From Bacteroidota bacterium (GTDB lineage Bacteria > Bacteroidota > Bacteroidia > 2-12-FULL-35-15), in contig JAHEYB010000034.1 of assembly GCA_023251805.1 (NCBI GenBank), positions 1-37,769 of the forward strand: a stretch of DNA of 37,769 nt, given 5' to 3'. The notes beneath the pieces were generated by a model. The model was not told the origin of the DNA and searched no databases. It saw only the letters and a list, made by a program, of their open reading frames with translations. This document shows, one piece after another, positions 8,831 to 17,985 of this stretch. The position numbers and the translations under genes are program-made. Each line of letters begins with the position of its first letter. Positions within the stretch are counted from its first letter, which is position 1.

Positions 8831-10423
8831 TTGAAAAAATATCACTTATATCTATTATCCATATTGTCGGGTTTACTATTGGCTTTTGCTTGGTTTCCTC
8901 ACGGTTGGGTTCCCTTATTGTTTATAGCTTTTGTCCCCCTGCTATTTGTTGAATACACAGTTTATACTAACCAAGATAAATTTAAAACGAAAACAGTTTT
9001 TTTTACTTCATTTATTGCATTTTTTATTTGGAATATTTTAACCACTTGGTGGTTGAAGAATGCTTCCTGGGAAGGAGCTGTAATGGCTGTGTGTTTGAAT
9101 TCATTATTTATGTCTCTCGTTTTTTTATTTTTTCATAAAATTAAAAAACGAATAGGAGTAAAATGGAGTCCGCTTATTATCATTTCTATCTGGATAACGT
9201 TTGAATTTTTATATCATGGCGACCAATTAACATGGCCCTGGTTGACACTTGGTAACGCATTTGCAGATAGTGTTAGTCTTATTCAATGGTATGAATACAC
9301 GGGAGTGTTTGGTGGAAGTTTATGGGTGCTCATCATTAATTATTTAATTTTTTCTTGTCTTACTAGCGCCTTCACAAAAAAGAAAATAATTGGCTTGGCT
9401 TTATTTATTTTAGTTCCCATAGGAATTTCAATACTTAGTACATTCAATGTTGCTACATTTCTGCCTAAGGAACAGCACAAAATAGTAATCGTGCAACCCA
9501 ACATTGATCCATACAACGAAAAATTTTCCGGCTCTTATGAGCAACAACTCGACAAAATGTTGAAGTTGGCTTCCGAAAAAGTAGACTCCACAACCGAATA
9601 TGTTATTTTGCCCGAAACCGCTTTGATAGAAGATATTTGGGAAGATGAATTGGAACAATCCAGCTCCGTAATTACGATTAAAAAATTCCTAAATAATTTT
9701 CCTAAACTTAAAATGGTTATCGGAGCATCCACTGCTAAAACATTTCGTCCGGGAGAAAAATTATCGCCAACTGCTCGTAAATTTTACAATGCCGATGCGT
9801 ATTACGATGCGTATAATACTGCTCTGCAAATTGATAACTCTAATAATATTCAACAGTATCACAAATCAAAATTGGTTCCCGGTGTGGAGCAAATGCCTTT
9901 CCAATTCATTTTTAAACACCTGGATAAATTTATTCTCGAAATGGGTGGCACAAGTGGAAGCCTAGGAACTCAATCCCAAAGAACAGTTTTTACTGCTTCT
10001 GATAATGAAAGTGTGGTGGCTCCGGTTATTTGTTACGAAAGTGTGTATGGCGAATACGTGACCGATTATATAAAAAAAGGAGCAGACTTTATTGCTGTCA
10101 TTACAAACGATGGATGGTGGGGTAATACTCCCGGACATGTTCAGCATTTGAAATTATCACGGTTAAGAGCAATTGAAAATCGCAGATGGGTAGTGCGTTC
10201 CGCTAATACAGGAATTTCCTGTTTTATTAGTCCTTATGGTGATGTTTCTCAAGCGACAGAGTATTGGGTTCCAGCTTCTATTTCGGGAACTATTGAGTTC
10301 AATTCTAAAATTACTTTTTATACTCGATTTGGTGATTATATTGGGCGTATAGCAATGTATGCAGCTTTTTTATTGATTATTTATTCATGGTTAATCCGGT
10401 TTAAAATTATTAAAAAAGCGTAA
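8831..10423 (+). CDS. lnt: Apolipoprotein N-acyltransferase
   Basis: The 530-residue protein has about six N-terminal membrane helices (start KKYHLYLLSILSGLLLAFAW) and a periplasmic nitrilase-fold domain from about residue 215. The catalytic triad is visible: Glu262 in PETALIED, Lys345 in YHKSKLVPGVE and Cys401 in VICYESVYGEY. These correspond to E267, K335 and C387 of the E. coli enzyme. Lnt adds the third acyl chain to the N-terminal cysteine of lipoproteins in the inner membrane, the last step of lipoprotein maturation, and two lipoprotein genes lie in this window. The start is TTG at 8831, which gives the family's usual N-terminus, and no in-frame ATG lies near it. LVPGVE replaces the proteobacterial LVPFGE, which I take as a lineage variant. 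Confidence 0.95.
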   Translation: MKKYHLYLLSILSGLLLAFAWFPHGWVPLLFIAFVPLLFVEYTVYTNQDKFKTKTVFFTSFIAFFIWNILTTWWLKNASWEGAVMAVCLNSLFMSLVFLFFHKIKKRIGVKWSPLIIISIWITFEFLYHGDQLTWPWLTLGNAFADSVSLIQWYEYTGVFGGSLWVLIINYLIFSCLTSAFTKKKIIGLALFILVPIGISILSTFNVATFLPKEQHKIVIVQPNIDPYNEKFSGSYEQQLDKMLKLASEKVDSTTEYVILPETALIEDIWEDELEQSSSVITIKKFLNNFPKLKMVIGASTAKTFRPGEKLSPTARKFYNADAYYDAYNTALQIDNSNNIQQYHKSKLVPGVEQMPFQFIFKHLDKFILEMGGTSGSLGTQSQRTVFTASDNESVVAPVICYESVYGEYVTDYIKKGADFIAVITNDGWWGNTPGHVQHLKLSRLRAIENRRWVVRSANTGISCFISPYGDVSQATEYWVPASISGTIEFNSKITFYTRFGDYIGRIAMYAAFLLIIYSWLIRFKIIKKA

Positions 10424-10433
10424 TTTTCCAGTC

Positions 10434-10514
10434 AATTTTAGATTTTTTGAATTTTAGATTTTTTGAATTAACCAACAATCTAGAATTCTAAAATTCTACA
10501 ACTCTAGAATTTTT
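10434..10514. repeat. AT-rich tandem and inverted repeat spacer between lnt and hemH
   Basis: A 16-base unit (aattttagattttttg) occurs twice head to tail at 10434-10449 and 10450-10465. It is followed by related words: tctagaatt at 10479-10487, tctaaaatt at 10487-10495 (complementary to aattttaga in the unit, allowing a 9-bp stem) and tctagaatt again at 10503-10511. The spacer ends 3 bases before the hemH ATG. It has no G-C-rich stem, so it does not look like a standard terminator. Confidence 0.7.
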
Positions 10515-10517
10515 AAC

Positions 10518-11564
10518 ATGAAAACAGGAATACTTTTAATAAATCTAGGCACACCTGATAGCCCAAGTACTGCAGATGTTAGAAAATACCTCACACAATT
10601 TTTGAATGACCCTCGTGTGATTGATATCAATCCTGTTTCGCGTTTTATTTTGGTCAACGGCATCATTGTCCCTTTTCGTACTGCTAAATCGGCTAAGTTA
10701 TATGAACATATTTGGACGAAAGAAGGCTCACCACTTTTAATAAATAGCATAAAACAAAAAAAATTATTGCAAAAAGAATTATCTGACTACGCAGGGGCTT
10801 CGTTAGACAAGGGAAACGATTTTGTTGTTGAACTAGGCATGCGTTATCAAAATCCTAGTTTAGCATTTGCAATTAGTAAATTGAAAGAAGCCAATGTGAC
10901 TAAAATAATTGCTGTTCCCCTTTATCCACAATATGCTACATCAAGTACTACTTCTTCCATCGAAGAAACAAATCGTATTTTAAAAAAATGGAAAAATCAT
11001 CCTCCAATTAAATTCATCGATAATTTTTTTGATGATGAAGGGTTTATAAATGCTTGTGTGGATAAGGCATTGCAATACAAGCTTGACCGGTACGATTATT
11101 TTGTGTTCAGTTATCACGGTTTACCTGAAAGACAAATTACCAAAGCATCAAAAGAATTTAGTGATGGTTCCTGTAAGTTAGGTTCCTGTTGTGATGTAAT
11201 TACTGATAAAAATCGCTTGTGTTACAGAGCCAATTGTATTGCAACCACAAAAGCACTTGTGAAACGTTTGAACATTCCAGAAGGGAAATACAAAACAACT
11301 TACCAGTCGCGTTTAGATGATAAATGGTTAAAACCTTACAGCGACAAAGTTGTTGAGGACTTAGCCAAAGAAGGGAAGAAAAATATTTTGATTTTTTCAC
11401 CTGCATTTGTGGCCGATTGCCTCGAAACAATTTATGAAATAGGAACCGAGTATGATGAAATTTTTAAAGAACACGGTGGTGAAAAAGTAACCTTAGTTGA
11501 AAGTTTAAATGATTCACCCATTTGGATAGAAGCCTTGAAAAATATGGTTTTAAGGACAAAGTAA
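10518..11564 (+). CDS. hemH: Ferrochelatase, probably of the internal [2Fe-2S] class
   Basis: The 348-residue protein inserts ferrous iron into protoporphyrin IX in the last step of haem synthesis. The N-terminus (GILLINLGTPDSPSTADVRK) is typical. The catalytic His is His200 in FSYHGLPER, and the conserved Glu is Glu303 in ADCLETIYEIG. Right after the catalytic His come five cysteines in 22 residues (Cys219, 224, 225, 235, 240; GSCKLGSCC ... LCYRANC). A class of bacterial ferrochelatases is known to bind a [2Fe-2S] cluster through four cysteines in an internal segment of about 20 residues, and this fits that class. No other haem gene is nearby. It may be co-transcribed with lnt across the repeat spacer or have its own promoter. 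A strong two-way terminator follows directly. Confidence 0.95.
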   Translation: MKTGILLINLGTPDSPSTADVRKYLTQFLNDPRVIDINPVSRFILVNGIIVPFRTAKSAKLYEHIWTKEGSPLLINSIKQKKLLQKELSDYAGASLDKGNDFVVELGMRYQNPSLAFAISKLKEANVTKIIAVPLYPQYATSSTTSSIEETNRILKKWKNHPPIKFIDNFFDDEGFINACVDKALQYKLDRYDYFVFSYHGLPERQITKASKEFSDGSCKLGSCCDVITDKNRLCYRANCIATTKALVKRLNIPEGKYKTTYQSRLDDKWLKPYSDKVVEDLAKEGKKNILIFSPAFVADCLETIYEIGTEYDEIFKEHGGEKVTLVESLNDSPIWIEALKNMVLRTK

Positions 11565-11575
11565 AAATGTGAGAC

Positions 11576-11613
11576 AAAAAAACTCCCCCGAGTATTCGGG
11601 GGAGTTTTTTTTT
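11576..11613. terminator. Bidirectional rho-independent terminator between hemH and the 1853-aa cargo gene
   Basis: The stem ACTCCCCCGA / TCGGGGGAGT with a 4-base loop (gtat) is flanked by an A-tract on the left and a T-tract on the right. It can therefore end the plus-strand hemH transcript and the minus-strand cargo transcript. Confidence 0.95.
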
Positions 11614-11627
11614 GAATTTTTATAATA

Positions 11628-14600
11628 CTATTTTATTTTAACAAAACGTTTTTGTGAAAGCGGTTTTCCATAAACATCTTTAAGAGATAAATAATAGATT
11701 CCTTCACTAAAACTGCTAATATCAATACTTCTTGTGGAATTGTTTTTGCCCTTTACTGAAAAATTTGCTTCTGTAAATACCACACGCCCAGTAACATCAG
11801 TTATCTGAATGTCTACCAACTCCTCTGCTGAGTTACCAGAATAGATAACAATTTCATTTGTGGAAGGATTAGGGAACAAAACATATTCGGTAGGTGGAAC
11901 ATATTCTAGTGTAACAATCTTAGGAGAATACTTAGCGTGTCCATCAAAATCAGTTTGTTTTAATCTATAATAGTTAACTCCTACAATGGGATTTTTATCT
12001 ACCAGTTGGTAGCTAAGAACTTCTGTGCTAGTTCCTGCACCATCAACTATTCCAATGCTCTCAAAAGTGTAACCATCTGCAGAACGTTCAACTGTAAAAT
12101 AATCATTGTTTGTTTCAGTAGCTGTGCTCCAACGTAGAACATTCTCTTTCCCTACATTTTCTCCAGTAAAATAAAGAAGCTGAACTGGAAGAGGGTTTAC
12201 AGTTACTGTTGCCGATTTCGAACCAAATGTAAATGGACTAAATGCTGTTAATACATCTGAGGTAACTGTTCCTGCTCCACTTCCTGCACATGATCCTGTG
12301 ATACCACCTACAATTGTATTACTTCTGTTTTCCCATGCCGACCCATTCCATCTCGCTACAACCAAGTCGCCACCAGGAAGTGGCGCACAACTATTAATTC
12401 CACTACTTGCAGCATCTTCCCAATACAATGTTAAACTAGCATTTCCAGCACCAGCAATTCTATCGCATTGCCAATATTCAATAGCGCTTACATTGTAAGT
12501 AAGAACAGGAGTTGGTGTTGCCGCCAATGTTAAATAATCTGTATAAGGAGTATAAAAATATTGTGCTTGAAAAGTTGATACAACAGTTGGTGCTGTCATT
12601 GCAATCCTTGCCCATCTATTAAATGCATCTCCAACCGGAAATACAAAAGCAGTAGCTCCAATCTTTTGCATCGGTCCATCAACAAAACTAGAAGCGCTTC
12701 CTGATGTTGCTATTGAACCAGCGTTCATCGTTAATATTGGAGAAGCTGCTGTATATAAAATACCACTAGTAAGAGTTAAAGTCCCAGAAATAACCATATT
12801 GCTATTGGCGGTTCCTGTTAAAGTAAGTCCTGAACTAGTATTGTTCATTACTACATTTGTTAGTGAATGTGTTCCTGTTGTATTGTTAAATGTTTGTGGA
12901 GCCACGCCATTGAACTCTATGGTCGGACAATTTATCAATGTAACATTACTTGCGGTATTAAAATTGCCACCCACTTTTAAATAAAAGCTTGCAACATTAA
13001 GAATGCTGGTTGCATTAGAAGTTGTAAAGTTTCCTGCAATATCTAAATTAGCAGCCAAAACAACACTTCCACCGGTTTTTGTGATTGTTAAATTCCCGAA
13101 ACTATTTGTTCCGGTCACATTTCCAGAAATAGTGTGAACTACAGCAGCATTGTTAAATAATATGGTAGAAGTGGGGTCAGCAATTAAAGTACCATTATTC
13201 GTGAAATTTCCACAAACCGTTAAGGTAACACCCGGATTAATAGTTAAGGTTGCTCCGGCATTAATTGTTAAATTTTTTACACTTGAACTTGCTGTAATAA
13301 CTGGTTGAGCCCCTCCTGCTGCAATTGTAGCATCAATTGCACAAGTTGGTGCACTACATGCATTGCTCCAATTGCCTGGTTGATTCCAACTTGTACTACT
13401 TGTTCCAGCCCACGTTATTGAAGTGGTTGTGCCTGTTAACGCTATTGGTGCGGGTGACCCACCAAATACTAAAGAGAAACCGGCAACGTAATCGTTTGCA
13501 AAATTTGATATAGAAAGAACATAAACTTCACCATTCACGACAGGTTGTTGCGCCATGTAAGCACTTGCAAATCCAGCCGGATAAGCAGGGTTATTTATTC
13601 CGTTTGCTGCACCATAACAGCCTGTAACTCCCAAGCCGCTATAATTACAACGAACTGCAGCAGCACCAGCGGCAATACCAGCACATGTAGTTGCTCCTGC
13701 TCCGGAAATTTTCCATAGGGCCCAGTCATAATCTGTTTCATCACCTACAACTGCGTAACCAGGATTCATAAGCCCAGTAATAGGATTTGGATTTCCATAA
13801 TCATTTGGAACAATATCGAAAGTTAAATTTCCATTTAAATTAATATTGATTGTGTACCACACAGAACTTCTTTCTCCCGAAGCTAAGCATGTACTTGCAG
13901 AAGTAAAATCACAAACATTACCCCAACCAAAATAACCTGGATTACCCACCGACATAGTAGCACTACAAACTGGGTTAGAAGCAATACAATCTTGCCCCGG
14001 TACAGATGGCCAAACAGCAGCTCCATTATTTCCATCTATTGCCAGAATTGAAAATGTTCCGGCAGAATTGGCATAACCATCCACACGTATGTACAAGGTA
14101 GTCCCTGCAGCTGCAACATTATTTAATAAGAGTTCAGAATTTTGATACGCAGTACCACCACCACAAACAGGGGCATCATCATTACAATTAATATATGTAA
14201 ATGCAGCTGCACTTGCACAATTAGTTGTAGTATACACAGCTATTTGAGTGTTCAATAAAGACAATGGAGTGGTTCTAATATACACGTCTCCCGAAGCAGG
14301 AACTACAACAGAAAACCAAACCGTATTTAGTGTTCCTGTGCTCCAACATACAGGTACGCCAGGCTCTCCAGAAGAAGTGGTACAAGTATTATCTCCGTTT
14401 GAGGCGATACCCAAAGTGAGAGTAGTTGCCCCACAAGCAGCATCATTCGCAACGCTTCCACCTACTGAACTAATTGCAATATCATAGTTCACTGTCAAAG
14501 GACCGGCAAAATTATCTACAACAAAATAATAAGTTCCGGCAATAGGAATATTTATATCACCAGAAAGTATTCCCGCCACTGCTCCTCCATAACTGCCTAT

Positions 14601-17189
14601 ACAAGTGGTACCTGGAGCATCTGGACAACCATTGTAAACCTGGAAACCAATCGAATTATCATTAGCATTAGAAATTACAACTGAAATACAACCTGCCGAA
14701 CCTATTACTGCCTTGTAAACTTTATCAGAGCCGGATTCGAAACTTGTACCACAAGAGGAAATGCTTGCATTCGTATAATCATCATTCATACACGCGGTGC
14801 TTTCACCAACTTTATTATATGGTAAAGCAATGTTGACAGGATTTGCACAAGTTTGTCCTGTTGTTGGAATAGCAACAATGTTTATATTGTCAATAGCTCC
14901 TGGAGGGTCAGTGCCTATTGTTCCATCGTTCCTCCAACTGAAAATTAATCGCATAGTGCTTCCACCACAACTAGGAAGAGCATAATTAAAAGTTTGCCAA
15001 GTAGTTTGATTATTAAAAATATAACTTCCCAACTGATAGGCTCCAGGAACTTGCGTACCTGCTACAGGCGAGTAGGTTGTTGGAGCAAGGAAAACAGAAA
15101 CATAGTCACAACAGCTTTCACCAAGTCCCTTCCAGTCAAAACCCAAAGAAGTGGTCATGCCAACTGGCAATGATACATCCTTGTAAAAATGCACGACAGA
15201 AGCAACAGCCGGATTATAGTTATTATTTGTTCCAGTATTGTTTATGTACATTGATTGTGTTCCGCCATTACTTGTAGCTGAGCCAAGAATCCATTTGTTT
15301 GGCTGAGCACCATTTACAATAGTCCAATCCAGACAACTTTCAAAACCATCGGAAATGGGAGGTGTTGTTGAAGATCCAGCAAATGTAGCGCCTGTAGTGA
15401 AAGACCATGTGGTAACACAAGCACCTGGTCCTGCTGTATTTCTCGGAACAATTTTCCAATAATAGGTTGTACTTGGCAATAATGTTCCGGGATTATAAGA
15501 CAGCGCTGTTTGATTCACCACAAATGGTGGTGAAGCCGCAGTCCCAAAATAAACATCATAACTGGTAGCAGGATTACAAGCAGTAACAGTAGGAGCTGTC
15601 CAATTCAAAATAGCATTTATACCACAAATAATTCCAGTCGCGCCATTAGCTGGTGAAGTATAGGTTGCGCAACCTGGAACCGAAGGTAGTGAGATGCTCA
15701 TATTGTCAAACCCAATATCAGTAACACCATAATCACCTGTGGCTCTGAAGCGGATAACACAAGTAGAAGAATTTGAAGCAACACTTACCGTTTGTGAAGC
15801 CCATCCGGTTGTAGTAGCTAACGATGTCAACGTTGTAGGAAAGGTGGCGCCCCCATCAGTGGAAAGGAGAACATCTAAAACATCAGAACCACTTGTGTTG
15901 ATATAATCAAAGCAAAGTGATTTTGTTCCTACAGGACTTAAATTTATATAAAGATCTAATGAGCCTTGAACTCCCGAAGTAACATCATAGCTATGAAAGC
16001 GAGCTGAATAGGTTCCTGCAGTTGAAGTTGGGGCATATACTCCACTATTGCTACTCCATACTGCACCGGCAATGCCATCATCATTTCTTCGCCAGGATGG
16101 GTTTCCTGTTTTTGGTGTATTCGACCAAGACGCATCCGGTCTTTCTCTAACATCGCACACACTTATCCAAGGTCCTTCAAAACTTTGCGCATATGGAATA
16201 GTAGCATATGTGGGAGCACCAGTAATAGTTACTAAAACACTGCTGGAATTTGCTGATCCTGCACAAGTAATTATTCTTCTGTAATAGGTTGAACTAGCAG
16301 GAGTCACGCTTAAAGTTGCCGCAGTGGCACCGCCTATATTAGTCCAAACAACGTTATCAGGAGAAGATTGCCATTGGTATGTTAGTCCGCAACCAGTTGT
16401 ACTACCCGTGACCGTTAAGGCTGAGCTACTTCCTCCGCAGACACTTGCCGGTGTGGCTACAGCGGTTCCTGCTGTAGGTGTTCCTGAACAAGCGGCAGGA
16501 GGTGTAAATCTATAAACCTGGTTGGTTGCAGGTTTTGAAGCTAAAGAATTAGCTTCTGTAACAGTTGAAACAGCGGGTGCTCCGCTTACATCTTGAAGAG
16601 AATAAAATTGACCTGAACTAGTTCCTGAAACACCAATGGATGCTGATGCTAAAGCAGTAACTTGATTAGTTGCCGAACCATTTCTGAGATAAACAAATTC
16701 TATTACATTGGTGGTTTCATATAATCTTGCTTGAAAACCAACGGCCCAAGTAGTTCCTGCATAAGTCCATTCCATCTGCCCCCACTCAACAGTAAGAATT
16801 CTACTTCCAGCTACTCCTGTTGTTTTGTAATTAACTGTGCTGCCAGCTCCAACAGCCAAATCGTCCCATAGAGGCGCAATCATTGGTCTGTCAGCTGAAG
16901 TATTAAGATTATTAAATGCGTTCGTACCAGCAACAGCAGTATTTAAAGTTAACCAACCATTAGAAGAAGCTTTAAAGTTAGTGTAATTGACACAATCATA
17001 TTGAAAAGTAAATCCAATAGGAGTGGAAGCTGAAATAGCATCATCAACACCCGCTGCGTGTAACACAGTTGGAGCAGCATTTGCGGTATAAGTTCCTGCT
17101 AGGGCTGTAACTGTAAAATTAATTTGCCCAAATACGGAAATAGAATTTAGTAATGTCGCACAAAGTAATGAGAGTAGTAGTTTTTTCAT
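11628..17189 (-). CDS. Giant T9SS type A cargo protein, multidomain surface adhesin-like
   Basis: The 1853-residue protein has a signal peptide (MKKLLLSLLCATLLNSISVF, ending near FGQ). The visible order is: an N-terminal beta-sandwich domain (to ~230), an Ig-like domain (~235-320, TYQWQSSPDNVVW), a choice-of-anchor-J-like domain (~330-500, YAQSFEGPW), a fibronectin type III-like domain (~510-600), a second anchor-J-like domain (~605-770, SDGFESCLDW), pre-peptidase-like C-terminal domains, a beta-helix-like stretch (~1270-1480, NLTINAGATLTINPGVTLTV), a conserved LPVQLLYFTGE module, and a C-terminal type A sorting domain (VLFPNPSTNEIVIYS ... SFSEGIYYLSLKD). It would be exported by T9SS and tethered at the cell surface. 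From the beta-helix onward it matches the cargo at 19303-22443. The gene lies 25 bases after a small secreted-protein gene, so they are probably co-transcribed. The ligand is unknown. Confidence 0.9.
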   Translation of the reverse strand: MKKLLLSLLCATLLNSISVFGQINFTVTALAGTYTANAAPTVLHAAGVDDAISASTPIGFTFQYDCVNYTNFKASSNGWLTLNTAVAGTNAFNNLNTSADRPMIAPLWDDLAVGAGSTVNYKTTGVAGSRILTVEWGQMEWTYAGTTWAVGFQARLYETTNVIEFVYLRNGSATNQVTALASASIGVSGTSSGQFYSLQDVSGAPAVSTVTEANSLASKPATNQVYRFTPPAACSGTPTAGTAVATPASVCGGSSSALTVTGSTTGCGLTYQWQSSPDNVVWTNIGGATAATLSVTPASSTYYRRIITCAGSANSSSVLVTITGAPTYATIPYAQSFEGPWISVCDVRERPDASWSNTPKTGNPSWRRNDDGIAGAVWSSNSGVYAPTSTAGTYSARFHSYDVTSGVQGSLDLYINLSPVGTKSLCFDYINTSGSDVLDVLLSTDGGATFPTTLTSLATTTGWASQTVSVASNSSTCVIRFRATGDYGVTDIGFDNMSISLPSVPGCATYTSPANGATGIICGINAILNWTAPTVTACNPATSYDVYFGTAASPPFVVNQTALSYNPGTLLPSTTYYWKIVPRNTAGPGACVTTWSFTTGATFAGSSTTPPISDGFESCLDWTIVNGAQPNKWILGSATSNGGTQSMYINNTGTNNNYNPAVASVVHFYKDVSLPVGMTTSLGFDWKGLGESCCDYVSVFLAPTTYSPVAGTQVPGAYQLGSYIFNNQTTWQTFNYALPSCGGSTMRLIFSWRNDGTIGTDPPGAIDNINIVAIPTTGQTCANPVNIALPYNKVGESTACMNDDYTNASISSCGTSFESGSDKVYKAVIGSAGCISVVISNANDNSIGFQVYNGCPDAPGTTCIGSYGGAVAGILSGDINIPIAGTYYFVVDNFAGPLTVNYDIAISSVGGSVANDAACGATTLTLGIASNGDNTCTTSSGEPGVPVCWSTGTLNTVWFSVVVPASGDVYIRTTPLSLLNTQIAVYTTTNCASAAAFTYINCNDDAPVCGGGTAYQNSELLLNNVAAAGTTLYIRVDGYANSAGTFSILAIDGNNGAAVWPSVPGQDCIASNPVCSATMSVGNPGYFGWGNVCDFTSASTCLASGERSSVWYTININLNGNLTFDIVPNDYGNPNPITGLMNPGYAVVGDETDYDWALWKISGAGATTCAGIAAGAAAVRCNYSGLGVTGCYGAANGINNPAYPAGFASAYMAQQPVVNGEVYVLSISNFANDYVAGFSLVFGGSPAPIALTGTTTSITWAGTSSTSWNQPGNWSNACSAPTCAIDATIAAGGAQPVITASSSVKNLTINAGATLTINPGVTLTVCGNFTNNGTLIADPTSTILFNNAAVVHTISGNVTGTNSFGNLTITKTGGSVVLAANLDIAGNFTTSNATSILNVASFYLKVGGNFNTASNVTLINCPTIEFNGVAPQTFNNTTGTHSLTNVVMNNTSSGLTLTGTANSNMVISGTLTLTSGILYTAASPILTMNAGSIATSGSASSFVDGPMQKIGATAFVFPVGDAFNRWARIAMTAPTVVSTFQAQYFYTPYTDYLTLAATPTPVLTYNVSAIEYWQCDRIAGAGNASLTLYWEDAASSGINSCAPLPGGDLVVARWNGSAWENRSNTIVGGITGSCAGSGAGTVTSDVLTAFSPFTFGSKSATVTVNPLPVQLLYFTGENVGKENVLRWSTATETNNDYFTVERSADGYTFESIGIVDGAGTSTEVLSYQLVDKNPIVGVNYYRLKQTDFDGHAKYSPKIVTLEYVPPTEYVLFPNPSTNEIVIYSGNSAEELVDIQITDVTGRVVFTEANFSVKGKNNSTRSIDISSFSEGIYYLSLKDVYGKPLSQKRFVKIK

Positions 17190-17214
17190 TCAAATTTAGT
17201 TTAGTTTTTTAAAA

Positions 17215-17589
17215 TCATTTTGCAGCATCTATTGGAGCAGTTGGAAATTGAATGCAACTGGCCATAATCTCAGCAAAAGTGATATTTGTTTTTACCTTGG
17301 CTTTATAGCTTGGATGCAATTGTTCTACAACCTTGCAAATTTGCTCCGGTGCTGAAATTTTATCAATATCATAATTTATCAGAAAAATTTTGCTGTATTC
17401 ACAATAAGCAACAAGAACAACTCCATCAATGGTCGCTAGTGCATTTTTAACTTCGGTGTAATTTTTTGTTGTAACTGTAGACACTTCCAACACTAAGTTA
17501 GTCATAGCGGGGTTGTGTTGCCCGAACATGCTCAAGCTCTTAAAAGATATAAAGAGAATGAAAGCTGCTTTTAAAATGGTGTTTCGCAT
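17215..17589 (-). CDS. Secreted protein with HMA-like fold but no CxxC metal site
   Basis: The 124-residue protein starts with a signal peptide (LKAAFILFISFKSLSMFGQ). Residues about 30-105 follow the beta-alpha-beta-beta-alpha-beta order of heavy-metal-associated (HMA) domains: VKNALATIDGVV, then IFLINYDIDKISAPEQICKV, a strong echo of the family pattern in which a helix ending in D-G-V leads to a V-x-Y-D-x-x-x-I-x-P-E-x-I segment. The CxxC metal-binding loop is absent. The only cysteines are Cys63, Cys83 and Cys111. It is therefore unlikely to be a copper or mercury carrier and may use the fold as a simple scaffold. It sits 25 bases before the giant cargo gene, so the two are probably expressed together. 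I know no function for it. Confidence 0.65.
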   Translation of the reverse strand: MRNTILKAAFILFISFKSLSMFGQHNPAMTNLVLEVSTVTTKNYTEVKNALATIDGVVLVAYCEYSKIFLINYDIDKISAPEQICKVVEQLHPSYKAKVKTNITFAEIMASCIQFPTAPIDAAK

Positions 17590-17899
17590 AGTTAAATTTT
17601 TATAACTTATTATAGAAAATCGCTTTTTAGTAAAAGGTGTTGCTATTGATAAATCTTTCTTATAATTTGTATAAGATTCATGTCCATAAATATAAATAAA
17701 AAATTGAAAAAAAGCAAATTATTGGATAATTATATATTTTGCTATGATAAAAAGTAAGAATGTTCCGATGAATCCATTTTATACAACTATTCAATGTGGC
17801 ACTACCATTGATTTTAATTTGCCATCAACATCTTTAATTATTCGCTCAATAAAAAATGAGAATAAGCTTAAGTATATAAGCCAGTAGTGGGGTCAAAAT
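17590..17899. other. Intergenic region with no convincing gene
   Basis: This AT-rich spacer lies between the 124-aa gene and the terminator of the lipoprotein gene. It should hold the promoter of the 124-aa/giant cargo unit, but I found no clean TANNTTTG box. The only open frame of note is a plus-strand 47-codon ORF at 17744-17887 (MIKSKNVPMNPFYTTIQCGT...), which ends just before the terminator. It has no recognisable ribosome site or homologue, and could be a remnant of a gene. Confidence 0.4.
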
Positions 17900-17937
17900 A
17901 AAAATTCGCTTAGATTGTTCATCAAGCGAATTTTTTT
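17900..17937. terminator. Bidirectional terminator after lipoprotein gene (cassette copy 1)
   Basis: The inverted repeat AAAAATTCGCTT / AAGCGAATTTTT has a 12-base loop (17912-17923) and is flanked by A and T tracts. It lies 49 bases downstream of the lipoprotein stop on the minus strand. Confidence 0.85.
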
Positions 17938-17985
17938 GAAAAATGGATTCAATTAGATTTATTATACCAAAGAATACATACCAGA

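Noticed and set aside
12298-16515. Several 60-80-codon frames opposite the 1853-aa cargo gene
   Set aside because: All are antisense to a well-supported gene, with no signal, motif or ribosome site.
17744-17887. 47-codon plus-strand frame just before a terminator
   Set aside because: There is no ribosome site, perfect promoter box or recognisable homologue. It is noted as a possible remnant only, within the intergenic entry.
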